Of a stretch of 64,000 bases of DNA, positions 16,587-24,225 are shown piece after piece. Origin of the DNA: Chitinophagaceae bacterium UBA1953 (lineage in GTDB: Bacteria > Bacteroidota > Bacteroidia > Chitinophagales > Chitinophagaceae); contig DDEN01000022.1 in the NCBI GenBank assembly GCA_002336115.1, positions 248,001 through 312,000 of the forward strand. Direction: 5' to 3'. A model generated the notes under the pieces. That model had not been told where the DNA came from. It saw nothing but the letters and a program-made list of their open reading frames with translations, and did not search any database. Numbering within the stretch: position 1 is the first letter of the stretch; every line of letters begins with the position of its first letter. Both the position numbers and the translations under genes were made by a program.

Positions 16587-17774
16587 ATGAACGAGAAATT
16601 AATTCAACGGATTGCAACAGAACTGGAGGAGATTAAAACCAGCGGCCTTTTTAAAACTGAACGGATTATAGAAAGCTCACAAGGGCCCGAAATAAAAGTG
16701 AATGGAAAAATTGTATTGAATTTCTGCGCCAATAACTATCTCGGCCTGTCATCGCACCCCAAAGTAATTGAAGCGGCAAAAAAATATATCGATCACCGTG
16801 GTTATGGCATGAGCAGTGTGCGTTTCATTTGCGGTACACAGGACATTCACAAAGAACTGGAAGCTAAAATTTCAAAATTCCTGGGAACAGAAGATACCAT
16901 TCTTTATGCAGCAGCTTTTGATGCCAATGGCGGCGTGTTTGAGCCGTTGTTTAATGAAGACGATGCCATCATCAGCGACGCACTGAACCATGCAAGTATT
17001 ATTGATGGTGTTCGCTTGTGTAAAGCACAGCGCTACCGCTATGAACATAATAATATGGCCGATCTTGAAGCAAAGCTGAAAGAAGCCGCAGGTGCCCGCA
17101 ACCGCATTATTGTAACTGATGGAAGTTTCAGCATGGATGGCACCATTGCACAATTGGATAAAATTGTGGAGCTGGCCGAAAAATATGATGCGGCTATTAT
17201 GGTGGACGAGTGCCACTCCAGCGGCTTTATTGGCAAAACAGGAAGAGGTACACATGAATACCGTGGCGTAATGGGCAAAATTGATATTATTACCGGTACA
17301 CTGGGCAAAGCATTAGGTGGTGCCAGCGGCGGTTTCACCAGCGGCAGAAAAGAAGTAATTGAAATGTTGCGCCAGCGTTCAAGGCCATACCTGTTCAGCA
17401 ACACACTTGCTCCAAGCATTGTTGGTGCTTCCATTGTGGTAATGGATTTATTAAGCGAAACAACTGAACTGCGTGATAAACTGGAAGAAAACACAAAATA
17501 CTTCCGTACAAAAATGACAGAAGCCGGTTTTGATATTAAACCCGGCGATCATCCAATTGTACCCATCATGCTGTACGATGCAGTTGTTGCCCAAACATTT
17601 GCTGCACGACTTTTAGAGGAAGGCATTTATGTAATTGGCTTCTTCTTCCCCGTTGTTGCAAAAGGCCAGGCAAGAATACGGGTGCAGTTAAGTGCTGCGC
17701 ACGAACGGCAACATTTAGATAAAGCCATTGCTGCCTTTACCAAAGTAGGTAAAGAGCTGGGGGTGTTAAAATAA
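16587..17774 (+). CDS. kbl: Glycine C-acetyltransferase (2-amino-3-ketobutyrate CoA ligase)
   Basis: The ATG at 16587 starts a 395-residue protein, close to the 398 of E. coli Kbl; the open frame above it (from 16503) is not protein-like. It is a fold-type I PLP enzyme of the alpha-oxoamine synthase family: NFCANNYLGLSSHP near the N terminus, DALNHASIIDG, VDECHSSGFIGKTGRG, and the PLP lysine in GTLGKALGG (about residue 243). It cleaves 2-amino-3-ketobutyrate with CoA to glycine and acetyl-CoA in threonine breakdown. The family also includes serine palmitoyltransferase, but the overall match is to Kbl. No threonine dehydrogenase gene is adjacent. Confidence 0.93.
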   Translation: MNEKLIQRIATELEEIKTSGLFKTERIIESSQGPEIKVNGKIVLNFCANNYLGLSSHPKVIEAAKKYIDHRGYGMSSVRFICGTQDIHKELEAKISKFLGTEDTILYAAAFDANGGVFEPLFNEDDAIISDALNHASIIDGVRLCKAQRYRYEHNNMADLEAKLKEAAGARNRIIVTDGSFSMDGTIAQLDKIVELAEKYDAAIMVDECHSSGFIGKTGRGTHEYRGVMGKIDIITGTLGKALGGASGGFTSGRKEVIEMLRQRSRPYLFSNTLAPSIVGASIVVMDLLSETTELRDKLEENTKYFRTKMTEAGFDIKPGDHPIVPIMLYDAVVAQTFAARLLEEGIYVIGFFFPVVAKGQARIRVQLSAAHERQHLDKAIAAFTKVGKELGVLK

Positions 17775-17829
17775 AATCCTCTCAACCATCAAACAAATTC
17801 CGTTCTTACCAAAGCCAATACTGTTACTG

Positions 17830-20148
17830 GTGCTGCTGATTGTAATTGGCAGCACCAGTAATAAAACCGTTGCACAACGTGTAACCATCAGCGGTTATAT
17901 TACCGATAAAGCAAGTGGCGAACGGTTGCTTGGCGCAAGTATTCTTCACTCATCAGGTAGCGGAACTACCTCCAATGCTTACGGTTTTTTTTCGTTGACT
18001 GTACCTGCAAACAATGATTCTGTTTCCCTGCTTATTTCGTATGTTGGTTACAATACATTCAGTATTACATTAAAAGGAAATGTATCAAAACGCATCACGG
18101 CTGTACTGGAACAATTGAAAACACTCGATGAAGTAGTTGTTACCGGTAAACGCAAAAGTGAGATTCATAAAACAACACAGATGAGTACGGTGAGTGTACC
18201 TCCTGTATTCATCAAAAATATTCCTGCTTTTTTAGGTGAAGCTGATGTACTCAAAGCCATCCAGCTTTTACCCGGTGTACAGGCGGGTACTGAAGGAAGC
18301 AATGGTATTTATGTAAGAGGTGGCGGGGTGGATCAGAATTTAATTTTGCTGGATGGTGTACCCGTTTACAACGCATCGCACCTGTTTGGCTTTTTCAGTG
18401 TGTTTAATGCCGATGCTGTAAGCAGTGTGGATGTGATGAAAGGTGGTTTCCCTGCACGTTATGGCGGAAGACTTTCATCCGTGATTGATATCAGGATGAA
18501 AGAAGGAAATAACCAGGAGTTTCATGGCGAAGGCGGAATTGGTTTAATTGCCAGCAGACTTACATTGGAAGGCCCTATCAAAAAAGGCAAATCATCTTTT
18601 ATGATAAGTGGGCGCAGAACCTATGCCGATCTGTTTATGCGTCCCATCATCCGTAAACAAAACAACAATGAGCTTGATGTTGGTTATTTCTTTTATGATC
18701 TCAATGCCAAGGCCAATATCTTTATTACGGAAAAAGATCATTTATACCTGAGCGGGTATTTTGGTAACGACAAATTCAGTTCAAATGAAAATGCCTTTGG
18801 CAGCAGTGAATCCGGAAACGAATATAAAAGTGGTATTCAATGGGGAAATGCAACTGGAGTGGTAAGATGGAATCATGAATTCAGCCGCAGACTTTTCAGC
18901 AATGCAACCATCAACTACACCCGTTATAAATTCGACCTGTTCAGCAATGAACGCTGGCTTAGCAACAATACCACTGAAAGCGCATTGCAACGTTATTATT
19001 CCGGCATTAACGACATCAGTTCAAAAATTGATTTTGATTTTTTGCCAACTGCCAATCATTTCATCAAAGCAGGGGGAGGAATTACCTGGCACAATTACAG
19101 CCCTGGGGCATTTCATTCAAAACTAAACAGCCAGTCATACAATATCGACACTCTGCTTAAACGAAGCTTTCTTACATCGCATGAATATGATGCCTATGTG
19201 GAAGATGATATTAAAATCACAGCCCGCTTAAAACTGAATGCAGGTATTCACTTTTCTTCTTTTCTGATACAGGAAAGAAATTATAACAGTCTGCAGCCAC
19301 GTTTGTCGGCAAGATTTCTGTTAACAAAAGACATGAGCATTAAAGCTTCGTATGTGCAGATGACCCAGTTTATTCACCTGCTTACCAACAGCGGCATTGG
19401 CTTGCCAACTGATCTTTGGGTGCCGGCAACATCATCTGTTCCGCCGCAATATTGCAGGCAGGTGGCTGTTGGCTGGGCATGGAATTATAAAAATGATTAC
19501 GAAGTAAGTGTGGAAGCTTATTATAAATCCATGAAGAATGTAATTGAGTACAGTGAAGGCGCATCCTTCCTCAATACATTCGATAACTGGGAACAGATGG
19601 TGGAAAGTGGTAAAGGAAAAAGTTATGGGACTGAATTTTTTGTTCAGAAGAAAAAAGGAAAAACAAATGGCCTGATAGGCTATACATTAAGCCGTACCGA
19701 CCGCCAGTTTGATAACCTCAATGGTGGTAAAGCATTTCCTTATAAATACGATCGCCGCCACGATATTAAACTGGCAATTATACACCAGTTCAATAAACGG
19801 TTTCAGTTAAGCGCCGATTGGGTGTTTGGTACAGGAGTGGCAACTACCCTGCCTGTTGCAGTTTATACCGATGCGTCGGGAAGAGAAATTGAAGTATATA
19901 CCAACCGCAACAGTTTTCGTATGCCGGCTTATCACCGCATGGATATTGGCTTAAAGTGGACGAAACAAAAAAAACATTACGAACGGGCATGGCTGGTGAA
20001 TATCTACAATGTGTACAATCGGCTGAATGCTTTTTATATTTACAGAGATACAGAGTACGACCCGGCCACACAAACACAAAGGAATGTATTTACAAAAATT
20101 ACACTGTTCCCTGTTATACCAAGCATCAGCTACCAATTTAAGTTTTAA
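17830..20148 (+). CDS. TonB-dependent receptor with carboxypeptidase-like N-terminal domain
   Basis: The mature protein begins with a CarboxypepD_reg-like domain (VTISGYITDKASGERLLGASI, about residues 18-95). A plug domain follows (TLDEVVVTGKR as TonB box region, VLKAIQLLPGVQAGTEGSNGIYVRGGGVDQNLILLDGVPVYN), then a long barrel ending SISYQFKF. It would import an unknown ligand through the outer membrane. The start is problematic: the first standard codon is GTG at 17830, yet the signal-peptide core (KPILLLVLLIVIG) begins upstream of it. The frame is open back to 17770 with no ATG, GTG or TTG, so initiation at ATC 17776 or another rare codon is possible. The DUF4249 lipoprotein gene follows after 3 bases. 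Confidence 0.92.
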   Translation: MLLIVIGSTSNKTVAQRVTISGYITDKASGERLLGASILHSSGSGTTSNAYGFFSLTVPANNDSVSLLISYVGYNTFSITLKGNVSKRITAVLEQLKTLDEVVVTGKRKSEIHKTTQMSTVSVPPVFIKNIPAFLGEADVLKAIQLLPGVQAGTEGSNGIYVRGGGVDQNLILLDGVPVYNASHLFGFFSVFNADAVSSVDVMKGGFPARYGGRLSSVIDIRMKEGNNQEFHGEGGIGLIASRLTLEGPIKKGKSSFMISGRRTYADLFMRPIIRKQNNNELDVGYFFYDLNAKANIFITEKDHLYLSGYFGNDKFSSNENAFGSSESGNEYKSGIQWGNATGVVRWNHEFSRRLFSNATINYTRYKFDLFSNERWLSNNTTESALQRYYSGINDISSKIDFDFLPTANHFIKAGGGITWHNYSPGAFHSKLNSQSYNIDTLLKRSFLTSHEYDAYVEDDIKITARLKLNAGIHFSSFLIQERNYNSLQPRLSARFLLTKDMSIKASYVQMTQFIHLLTNSGIGLPTDLWVPATSSVPPQYCRQVAVGWAWNYKNDYEVSVEAYYKSMKNVIEYSEGASFLNTFDNWEQMVESGKGKSYGTEFFVQKKKGKTNGLIGYTLSRTDRQFDNLNGGKAFPYKYDRRHDIKLAIIHQFNKRFQLSADWVFGTGVATTLPVAVYTDASGREIEVYTNRNSFRMPAYHRMDIGLKWTKQKKHYERAWLVNIYNVYNRLNAFYIYRDTEYDPATQTQRNVFTKITLFPVIPSISYQFKF

Positions 20149-20151
20149 GAA

Positions 20152-21057
20152 ATGAAACAGATAACAGCTATATTCATTCTTTCACTGCTTTTTTCCTGCG
20201 AACGGACAATTGAAATAAATGTGCCTGAAGAAACATCCAGGCTTGTAATCAATGCACAATGGCCACAGAACCGTTTATTCTTTGCTTATGTTTCAAAAAG
20301 CTTACCTGTTACCGAAGCTGTTTCATACAGTTCAGCAGAAAACAGGTACCTGGTAAAAAATGCACTTGTAGTTATAAAAGAAAACAGTAAAACAATTGAC
20401 ACATTGAAATGGGACAGTATAAATGTGCGGTATGTTTCTTCCAAAAAACGTACAAAATTCGACTCCTCTTATAAAGTTGAAGTTTCTGCGCCGGGTTTTA
20501 CAACTGCATATGGGTACAGTTATATGCCCGCTTATATAAAGCCTTCAAAAATCGTGATTAAAAAAGATGTAAGAACAAGTTCAGATGGTGTTTTACAAAG
20601 CGAAGTTGATGTAACCTTTACCGATTTGCCAACTACCGATTTTTATCTCTTTCGTTTCCGTTCATTGCAGGGTGGTTTTAGCTGTGTTAATACCAACGAC
20701 AACGTGGTTGAACGTACCGGTCTTACAAGCCCTTTTGATACCGATCACTGCTTTTCAGGAAACAAACTGCTGGTAAAAGATGAAACATTTAACGGCAAAG
20801 AAAAAACAATTGTATTTTATGTAAACACATACGACCTGAACCCGACGGACGATCCGCTTACACATAAACCTGTAAAACCCTGGCTTGAGCTGATGCATAT
20901 TCATGAAGATCATTTCAATTACATCAAATCTGTTAACCTGTACGATGACGTAAATGGAAATCCTTTAGCCGAACCCGTGAATGTGGTAAGCAATATCACC
21001 AATGGTTATGGTTTCTTTTCTGTTTATGCCCTGTCGGTTGATACACTCAGGCTATGA
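20152..21057 (+). CDS. DUF4249 lipoprotein, partner of the TonB receptor
   Basis: This 301-residue protein has a lipoprotein signal (MKQITAIFILSLLFSC, lipobox LLFSC with Cys16). The DUF4249 domain follows: TIEINVPEETSRLVINAQWP at the start, then beta-rich segments and paired Cys residues (SCVN and DHCFSG). DUF4249 proteins are habitually encoded right after TonB-dependent receptors in Bacteroidota, as here (3-base gap), and probably act as surface or periplasmic partners of that receptor. The stop overlaps the first possible start of the beta-lactamase frame. Confidence 0.88.
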   Translation: MKQITAIFILSLLFSCERTIEINVPEETSRLVINAQWPQNRLFFAYVSKSLPVTEAVSYSSAENRYLVKNALVVIKENSKTIDTLKWDSINVRYVSSKKRTKFDSSYKVEVSAPGFTTAYGYSYMPAYIKPSKIVIKKDVRTSSDGVLQSEVDVTFTDLPTTDFYLFRFRSLQGGFSCVNTNDNVVERTGLTSPFDTDHCFSGNKLLVKDETFNGKEKTIVFYVNTYDLNPTDDPLTHKPVKPWLELMHIHEDHFNYIKSVNLYDDVNGNPLAEPVNVVSNITNGYGFFSVYALSVDTLRL

Positions 21058-21094
21058 GCCGGATAGTTTTCTTTAAGCATTCAGTTTCTCACAT

Positions 21095-21102
21095 TACTTT
21101 TG
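21095..21102 (+). promoter_or_regulatory. Candidate promoter of the class D beta-lactamase
   Basis: TACTTTTG matches the Bacteroidota -7 consensus TAnnTTTG exactly, with a near -33 element (TTTA at 21072-21075) about 20 bases upstream. It lies only 14 bases before the preferred ATG (21117), so the leader would be very short. Confidence 0.35.
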
Positions 21103-21116
21103 CTCAAACTTTTTTT

Positions 21117-21920
21117 ATGCGTTTATTCTTTGGTGCGTTTGTAATTGTACTGCTGGCTTCCTGCAAAGTGAACAATATTAAAATTGACAATGATCTTAAA
21201 CCTTATTTCGATAAATACAAACTAACCGGAACATTTGCGTTGTACGATAATGCCGATGGCTCGTTTACCATTTACGATTCGGCTGCTTATAAAAAACGTT
21301 ATTGTCCTGCATCCACTTTCAAAATCGTTAACTCATTAATCGGGATTGAAACGGGTAAAATTGTTGATGAAAAAATGATTATCAAATGGGATGGACAGGA
21401 ACGCCCCATCAAAGAATGGAACCAGGATTTAACTATGGAACAGGCGTTCAAATTTTCATCAGTTCCTTATTACCAGGAAGTAGCAAGGCGTATTGGAAGA
21501 GATACCATGCAGTTCTGGATCGATTCCTTGAAATATGGCAACATGAATATCAGCGGACCAATTGATTCGTTCTGGCTCAACAATACATTACAAATTTCGC
21601 CTGATGAAGAACTGGGTCTTGTGAAACGTTTGTATTTCGATAAACTGCCTTTTCAGAAACGCACACAGGAAATTGTACGGAAAGTGATGCTGCGGGAAGA
21701 TAACAGCTTGTATAAACTGTATCATAAAACCGGCTATACCGGCTTTATAAACGGTATCAATACAGCCTGGGTTACCGGCTGGATTGAAGAAAACAGGCAT
21801 CCGTATTTTTTTGTTCTGCTGGTGCAGACAAATGATAAAGCAAATGATCTTATTAATAACAGAATACTGCTGTTGAAAGACATTTTATCGCATTATGACT
21901 TCATGAAAGGGAAAAAATAA
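21117..21920 (+). CDS. Class D (OXA-type) beta-lactamase, lipoprotein
   Basis: The ATG at 21117 is preferred because it begins a lipoprotein signal (MRLFFGAFVIVLLASC, Cys16); the frame opens 21 codons earlier. All class D motifs are present: Ser66-Thr-Phe-Lys69 (nucleophile and carboxylated lysine), Ser114-Ser-Val116, Tyr140-Gly-Asn142, the Trp in SFWL (about 153) that supports lysine carboxylation, and Lys204-Thr-Gly206. The length of 267 residues is normal. The enzyme would sit on the outer or inner membrane facing the periplasm and hydrolyse beta-lactams. Intactness suggests activity, but the spectrum cannot be read from sequence. BlaR-type regulators are not adjacent. Confidence 0.92.
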   Translation: MRLFFGAFVIVLLASCKVNNIKIDNDLKPYFDKYKLTGTFALYDNADGSFTIYDSAAYKKRYCPASTFKIVNSLIGIETGKIVDEKMIIKWDGQERPIKEWNQDLTMEQAFKFSSVPYYQEVARRIGRDTMQFWIDSLKYGNMNISGPIDSFWLNNTLQISPDEELGLVKRLYFDKLPFQKRTQEIVRKVMLREDNSLYKLYHKTGYTGFINGINTAWVTGWIEENRHPYFFVLLVQTNDKANDLINNRILLLKDILSHYDFMKGKK

Positions 21921-21925
21921 ATTGT

Positions 21926-22369
21926 ATGGCAGAGTTAACAGATGATTATTTAAACGGAAGCTGGAGTGGATTTTCAACACGAAAAGTTGGCAAAATGGAA
22001 GAAGAGCAAATTGAGAAAACCATCAACTTCAGCTTGCAGCTTTCATCTTCTACAGGAGAAATCAGCGGAAGTTTTACTGATGAAGAAACATCTGAAATCA
22101 TGAATGAACCTGCAACCTTTAACGGGTTTATTGATGACGAGTTTATTAGTTTTGTTTTACAATACCCTTTTTTCTACAGTCATAATGAAGAAGGAGAATT
22201 AGTGTATAATGAGAACACAGAACATCCGCCCATTCATTATTCAGGCGAATACATTGTTGAAGAAGAGTGTTTCCGTGGCATCTGGGAAATTGAATATTAT
22301 GTGCATGATGTAGTTGAAGAAAGCCAGTTGTTTGTAGAAACAGGAAACTGGGAAATGAAGAAACAATAA
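21926..22369 (+). CDS. Acidic cytoplasmic protein of unknown function
   Basis: A 147-residue protein with no signal peptide or membrane segment. It is strongly acidic and has alternating strand-like stretches (INFSLQLSSSTGEISGSFTD, EFISFVLQYPFFYS, GEYIVEEECFRGIWEIEYYV, LFVETGNWEMKK), as in a small beta-sandwich or lipocalin-like barrel. No family recognised. It starts 6 bases after the beta-lactamase stop on the same strand and is probably co-transcribed with it. Confidence 0.75.
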   Translation: MAELTDDYLNGSWSGFSTRKVGKMEEEQIEKTINFSLQLSSSTGEISGSFTDEETSEIMNEPATFNGFIDDEFISFVLQYPFFYSHNEEGELVYNENTEHPPIHYSGEYIVEEECFRGIWEIEYYVHDVVEESQLFVETGNWEMKKQ

Positions 22370-22449
22370 ACTGGCGTAAATTTTGTTTTAAAACAAAACC
22401 CTGACGGCGGTTATTGCAAAAATTATCTCATACTAACAGAAAAAACTAT

Positions 22450-23448
22450 TTGTTTTCATTTGCCCACATAGAATATTTGTTATTACTGGTGTTATTGATA
22501 CCAGCAGTATTGCTGTATCTCTTTAACCGGCGCTGGAAACGCAAAACAAAAAAGAAGCTGGGTGATGAACAGCTGATTAATCTCATCAGTTCCGGCCATT
22601 CAGCTAAAAAATTCTCACTAAAATTTTATCTCATTCTTGCAGCCATGGCATTGACAGCTTTGGGTGCAGCCAATTTCCGTTCGCTTGGTAAAAGTGAAAA
22701 TGTGAACCGCAAAGGAAGAGATATCATTATAGCTATGGATGTAAGCAAAAGCATGCTTGCAGATGATATTAAGCCAACCCGTCTTGATAAATCAAAACAA
22801 TTCATCAGCAAACTGCTTAACCGGCTGCCCGATGACAGGATTGGGCTGGTGTGGTTTGCAGGCAAAGCATATTTACCCATGCCACTAACGACCGATCAGG
22901 GAGCTGCTGATATGTTTGTACAATCCGCCGCACCCGATGCGGTTCCAACACAGGGTACCGTTATTGGTGAAGCTTTACGGTTAGCTTCTGAAAGTTTTCC
23001 GCAGCAGGACAAACGCTATAAAGTCGTTATACTCATTACTGATGGAGAAGATCATGATGAATCGGCCGTAAGCATTGCCAAACAATTAAAGCAAAAAGGC
23101 ATTTTGCTCATTGCAATCGGGCTCGGCACTCCTGAAGGTTCTCCCATCATGGATGCAGAAACAAAAGAATTTAAAAAAGACCAGGAAGGAAATACAGTTG
23201 TATCAAAACTCAATGAGGCTTTATTGCAGCAAATGGCAGCAGCAAACGGAGGTTTGTATGGCAATCTTCAGAACAACGATGCTATGATTAAAGATGTTAC
23301 AGGTATTATTAACCAGCTCGATAAAAAGGGGCTGGAAGATAATGTAAGCAATGCCAGTTATAATAATTATTTCATCTGGTTCCTGGTTGCAGCATTCCTG
23401 TTACTGGTTATTGAACTATTCATCAGTGAACGAAAAAAAACAGCATGA
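22450..23448 (+). CDS. batB: BatB-like von Willebrand factor A membrane protein
   Basis: The protein opens MFSFAHIEYLLLLVLLIPAVLL if the TTG at 22450 is used; this matches the family N terminus better than the TTG at 22414, and no ATG is available. One TM helix is near the N terminus, a second at about residues 50-68. A VWA domain follows with the MIDAS motif DVSKSM (about residue 97), then a third TM near the C terminus. BatB proteins belong to the Bacteroides aerotolerance operon. Its stop overlaps the batC start (ATGA). batA, batD and the MoxR ATPase gene are not seen here. Confidence 0.88.
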   Translation: MFSFAHIEYLLLLVLLIPAVLLYLFNRRWKRKTKKKLGDEQLINLISSGHSAKKFSLKFYLILAAMALTALGAANFRSLGKSENVNRKGRDIIIAMDVSKSMLADDIKPTRLDKSKQFISKLLNRLPDDRIGLVWFAGKAYLPMPLTTDQGAADMFVQSAAPDAVPTQGTVIGEALRLASESFPQQDKRYKVVILITDGEDHDESAVSIAKQLKQKGILLIAIGLGTPEGSPIMDAETKEFKKDQEGNTVVSKLNEALLQQMAAANGGLYGNLQNNDAMIKDVTGIINQLDKKGLEDNVSNASYNNYFIWFLVAAFLLLVIELFISERKKTA

Positions 23449-24068
23449 AATTTTTATTAACGATATTGTGTTCATTATCGCTTGCTGCATCCTTCGCACA
23501 AAACGGTGAAATCATTCTCGGTAACCGGTTGTATAAAGAAGAAAAATTTAACAAGGCTGAAGAACTGTACAGAAAATCATTAGCCAAAAAACCTTCGCCC
23601 GAAGCACAATTCAACCTGGGCAATTCTTTATACAAACAGGAAAAGAACGAAGATGCTATCAAAGCATTTGATGAAGCAGCCGTTCTTGCTTCCACACCTG
23701 AAATGAAAGCAAAAGCGCTTTACAACAAAGCTGTGCTGTATCATAAAGCCAACCAGCTTAACAAAGCTATTGAAACATATAAAGCTGCGCTGCGCTTAAC
23801 AACTGATGATGCCGAGATCAGGAAGAACCTGCAGCTTGCCCTGAATGCTCGAAAACAAAAACAACCCGATCAGAAAAAACAAAAGCCAAAAGAGCAGCCC
23901 AAAGAAAAGAAACAGCAGGAACCACCTCCACCTAAACCCCAGCAGAGCAAGCTCAATAAAAAGCAGGCAGAGCAATACCTGAAAGCATTGGAAGAAAAAG
24001 AGAAACAATTGCAGGAAAAAATGCGCAAGAAAACCAATGCGCCATCCCAGCCGCAAAAAGACTGGTAA
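23445..24068 (+). CDS. batC: BatC-like TPR protein
   Basis: A 207-residue exported protein with signal peptide (MKFLLTILCSLSLAASFAQ). Three tetratricopeptide repeats lie at about residues 22-125 (NRLYKEEKFNKAEELYRKSL, AQFNLGNSLYKQEKNEDAIKAF, ALYNKAVLYHKANQLNKAI). A Lys/Gln/Pro-rich linker and a coiled-coil (KALEEKEKQLQEKMRKK) follow. It overlaps batB by 4 bases (ATGA), so the pair is translationally coupled. BatC is thought to act as a scaffold for the membrane VWA proteins. Confidence 0.87.
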   Translation: MKFLLTILCSLSLAASFAQNGEIILGNRLYKEEKFNKAEELYRKSLAKKPSPEAQFNLGNSLYKQEKNEDAIKAFDEAAVLASTPEMKAKALYNKAVLYHKANQLNKAIETYKAALRLTTDDAEIRKNLQLALNARKQKQPDQKKQKPKEQPKEKKQQEPPPPKPQQSKLNKKQAEQYLKALEEKEKQLQEKMRKKTNAPSQPQKDW

Positions 24069-24153
24069 TTAATTCAGGAATGCATCAAGTTGAAGATTAG
24101 AAATTAATTTCCCGATTACAATCTAATCCTAAACCATAGAGCTGTTTCTTTGT

Positions 24154-24161
24154 TAAATTTG
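24154..24161 (+). promoter_or_regulatory. Candidate -7 box upstream of ispG
   Basis: TAAATTTG matches TAnnTTTG and lies 64 bases before the ispG start. A -33 box is not obvious. Confidence 0.3.
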
Positions 24162-24191
24162 CCATCGGACGAGTCAGTAGTTTACTGGTTA

Positions 24192-24224
24192 TTTTCAAAT
24201 TGACGAATTTTCAAATTTTCAAAT
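24192..24224 (+). repeat. Three TTTTCAAAT units before ispG
   Basis: TTTTCAAAT occurs at 24192-24200, 24208-24216 and 24216-24224, ending one base before the ATG. It looks like the AT-rich leader microrepeats common before Bacteroidota genes. Confidence 0.55.
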
Positions 24225-24225
24225 C

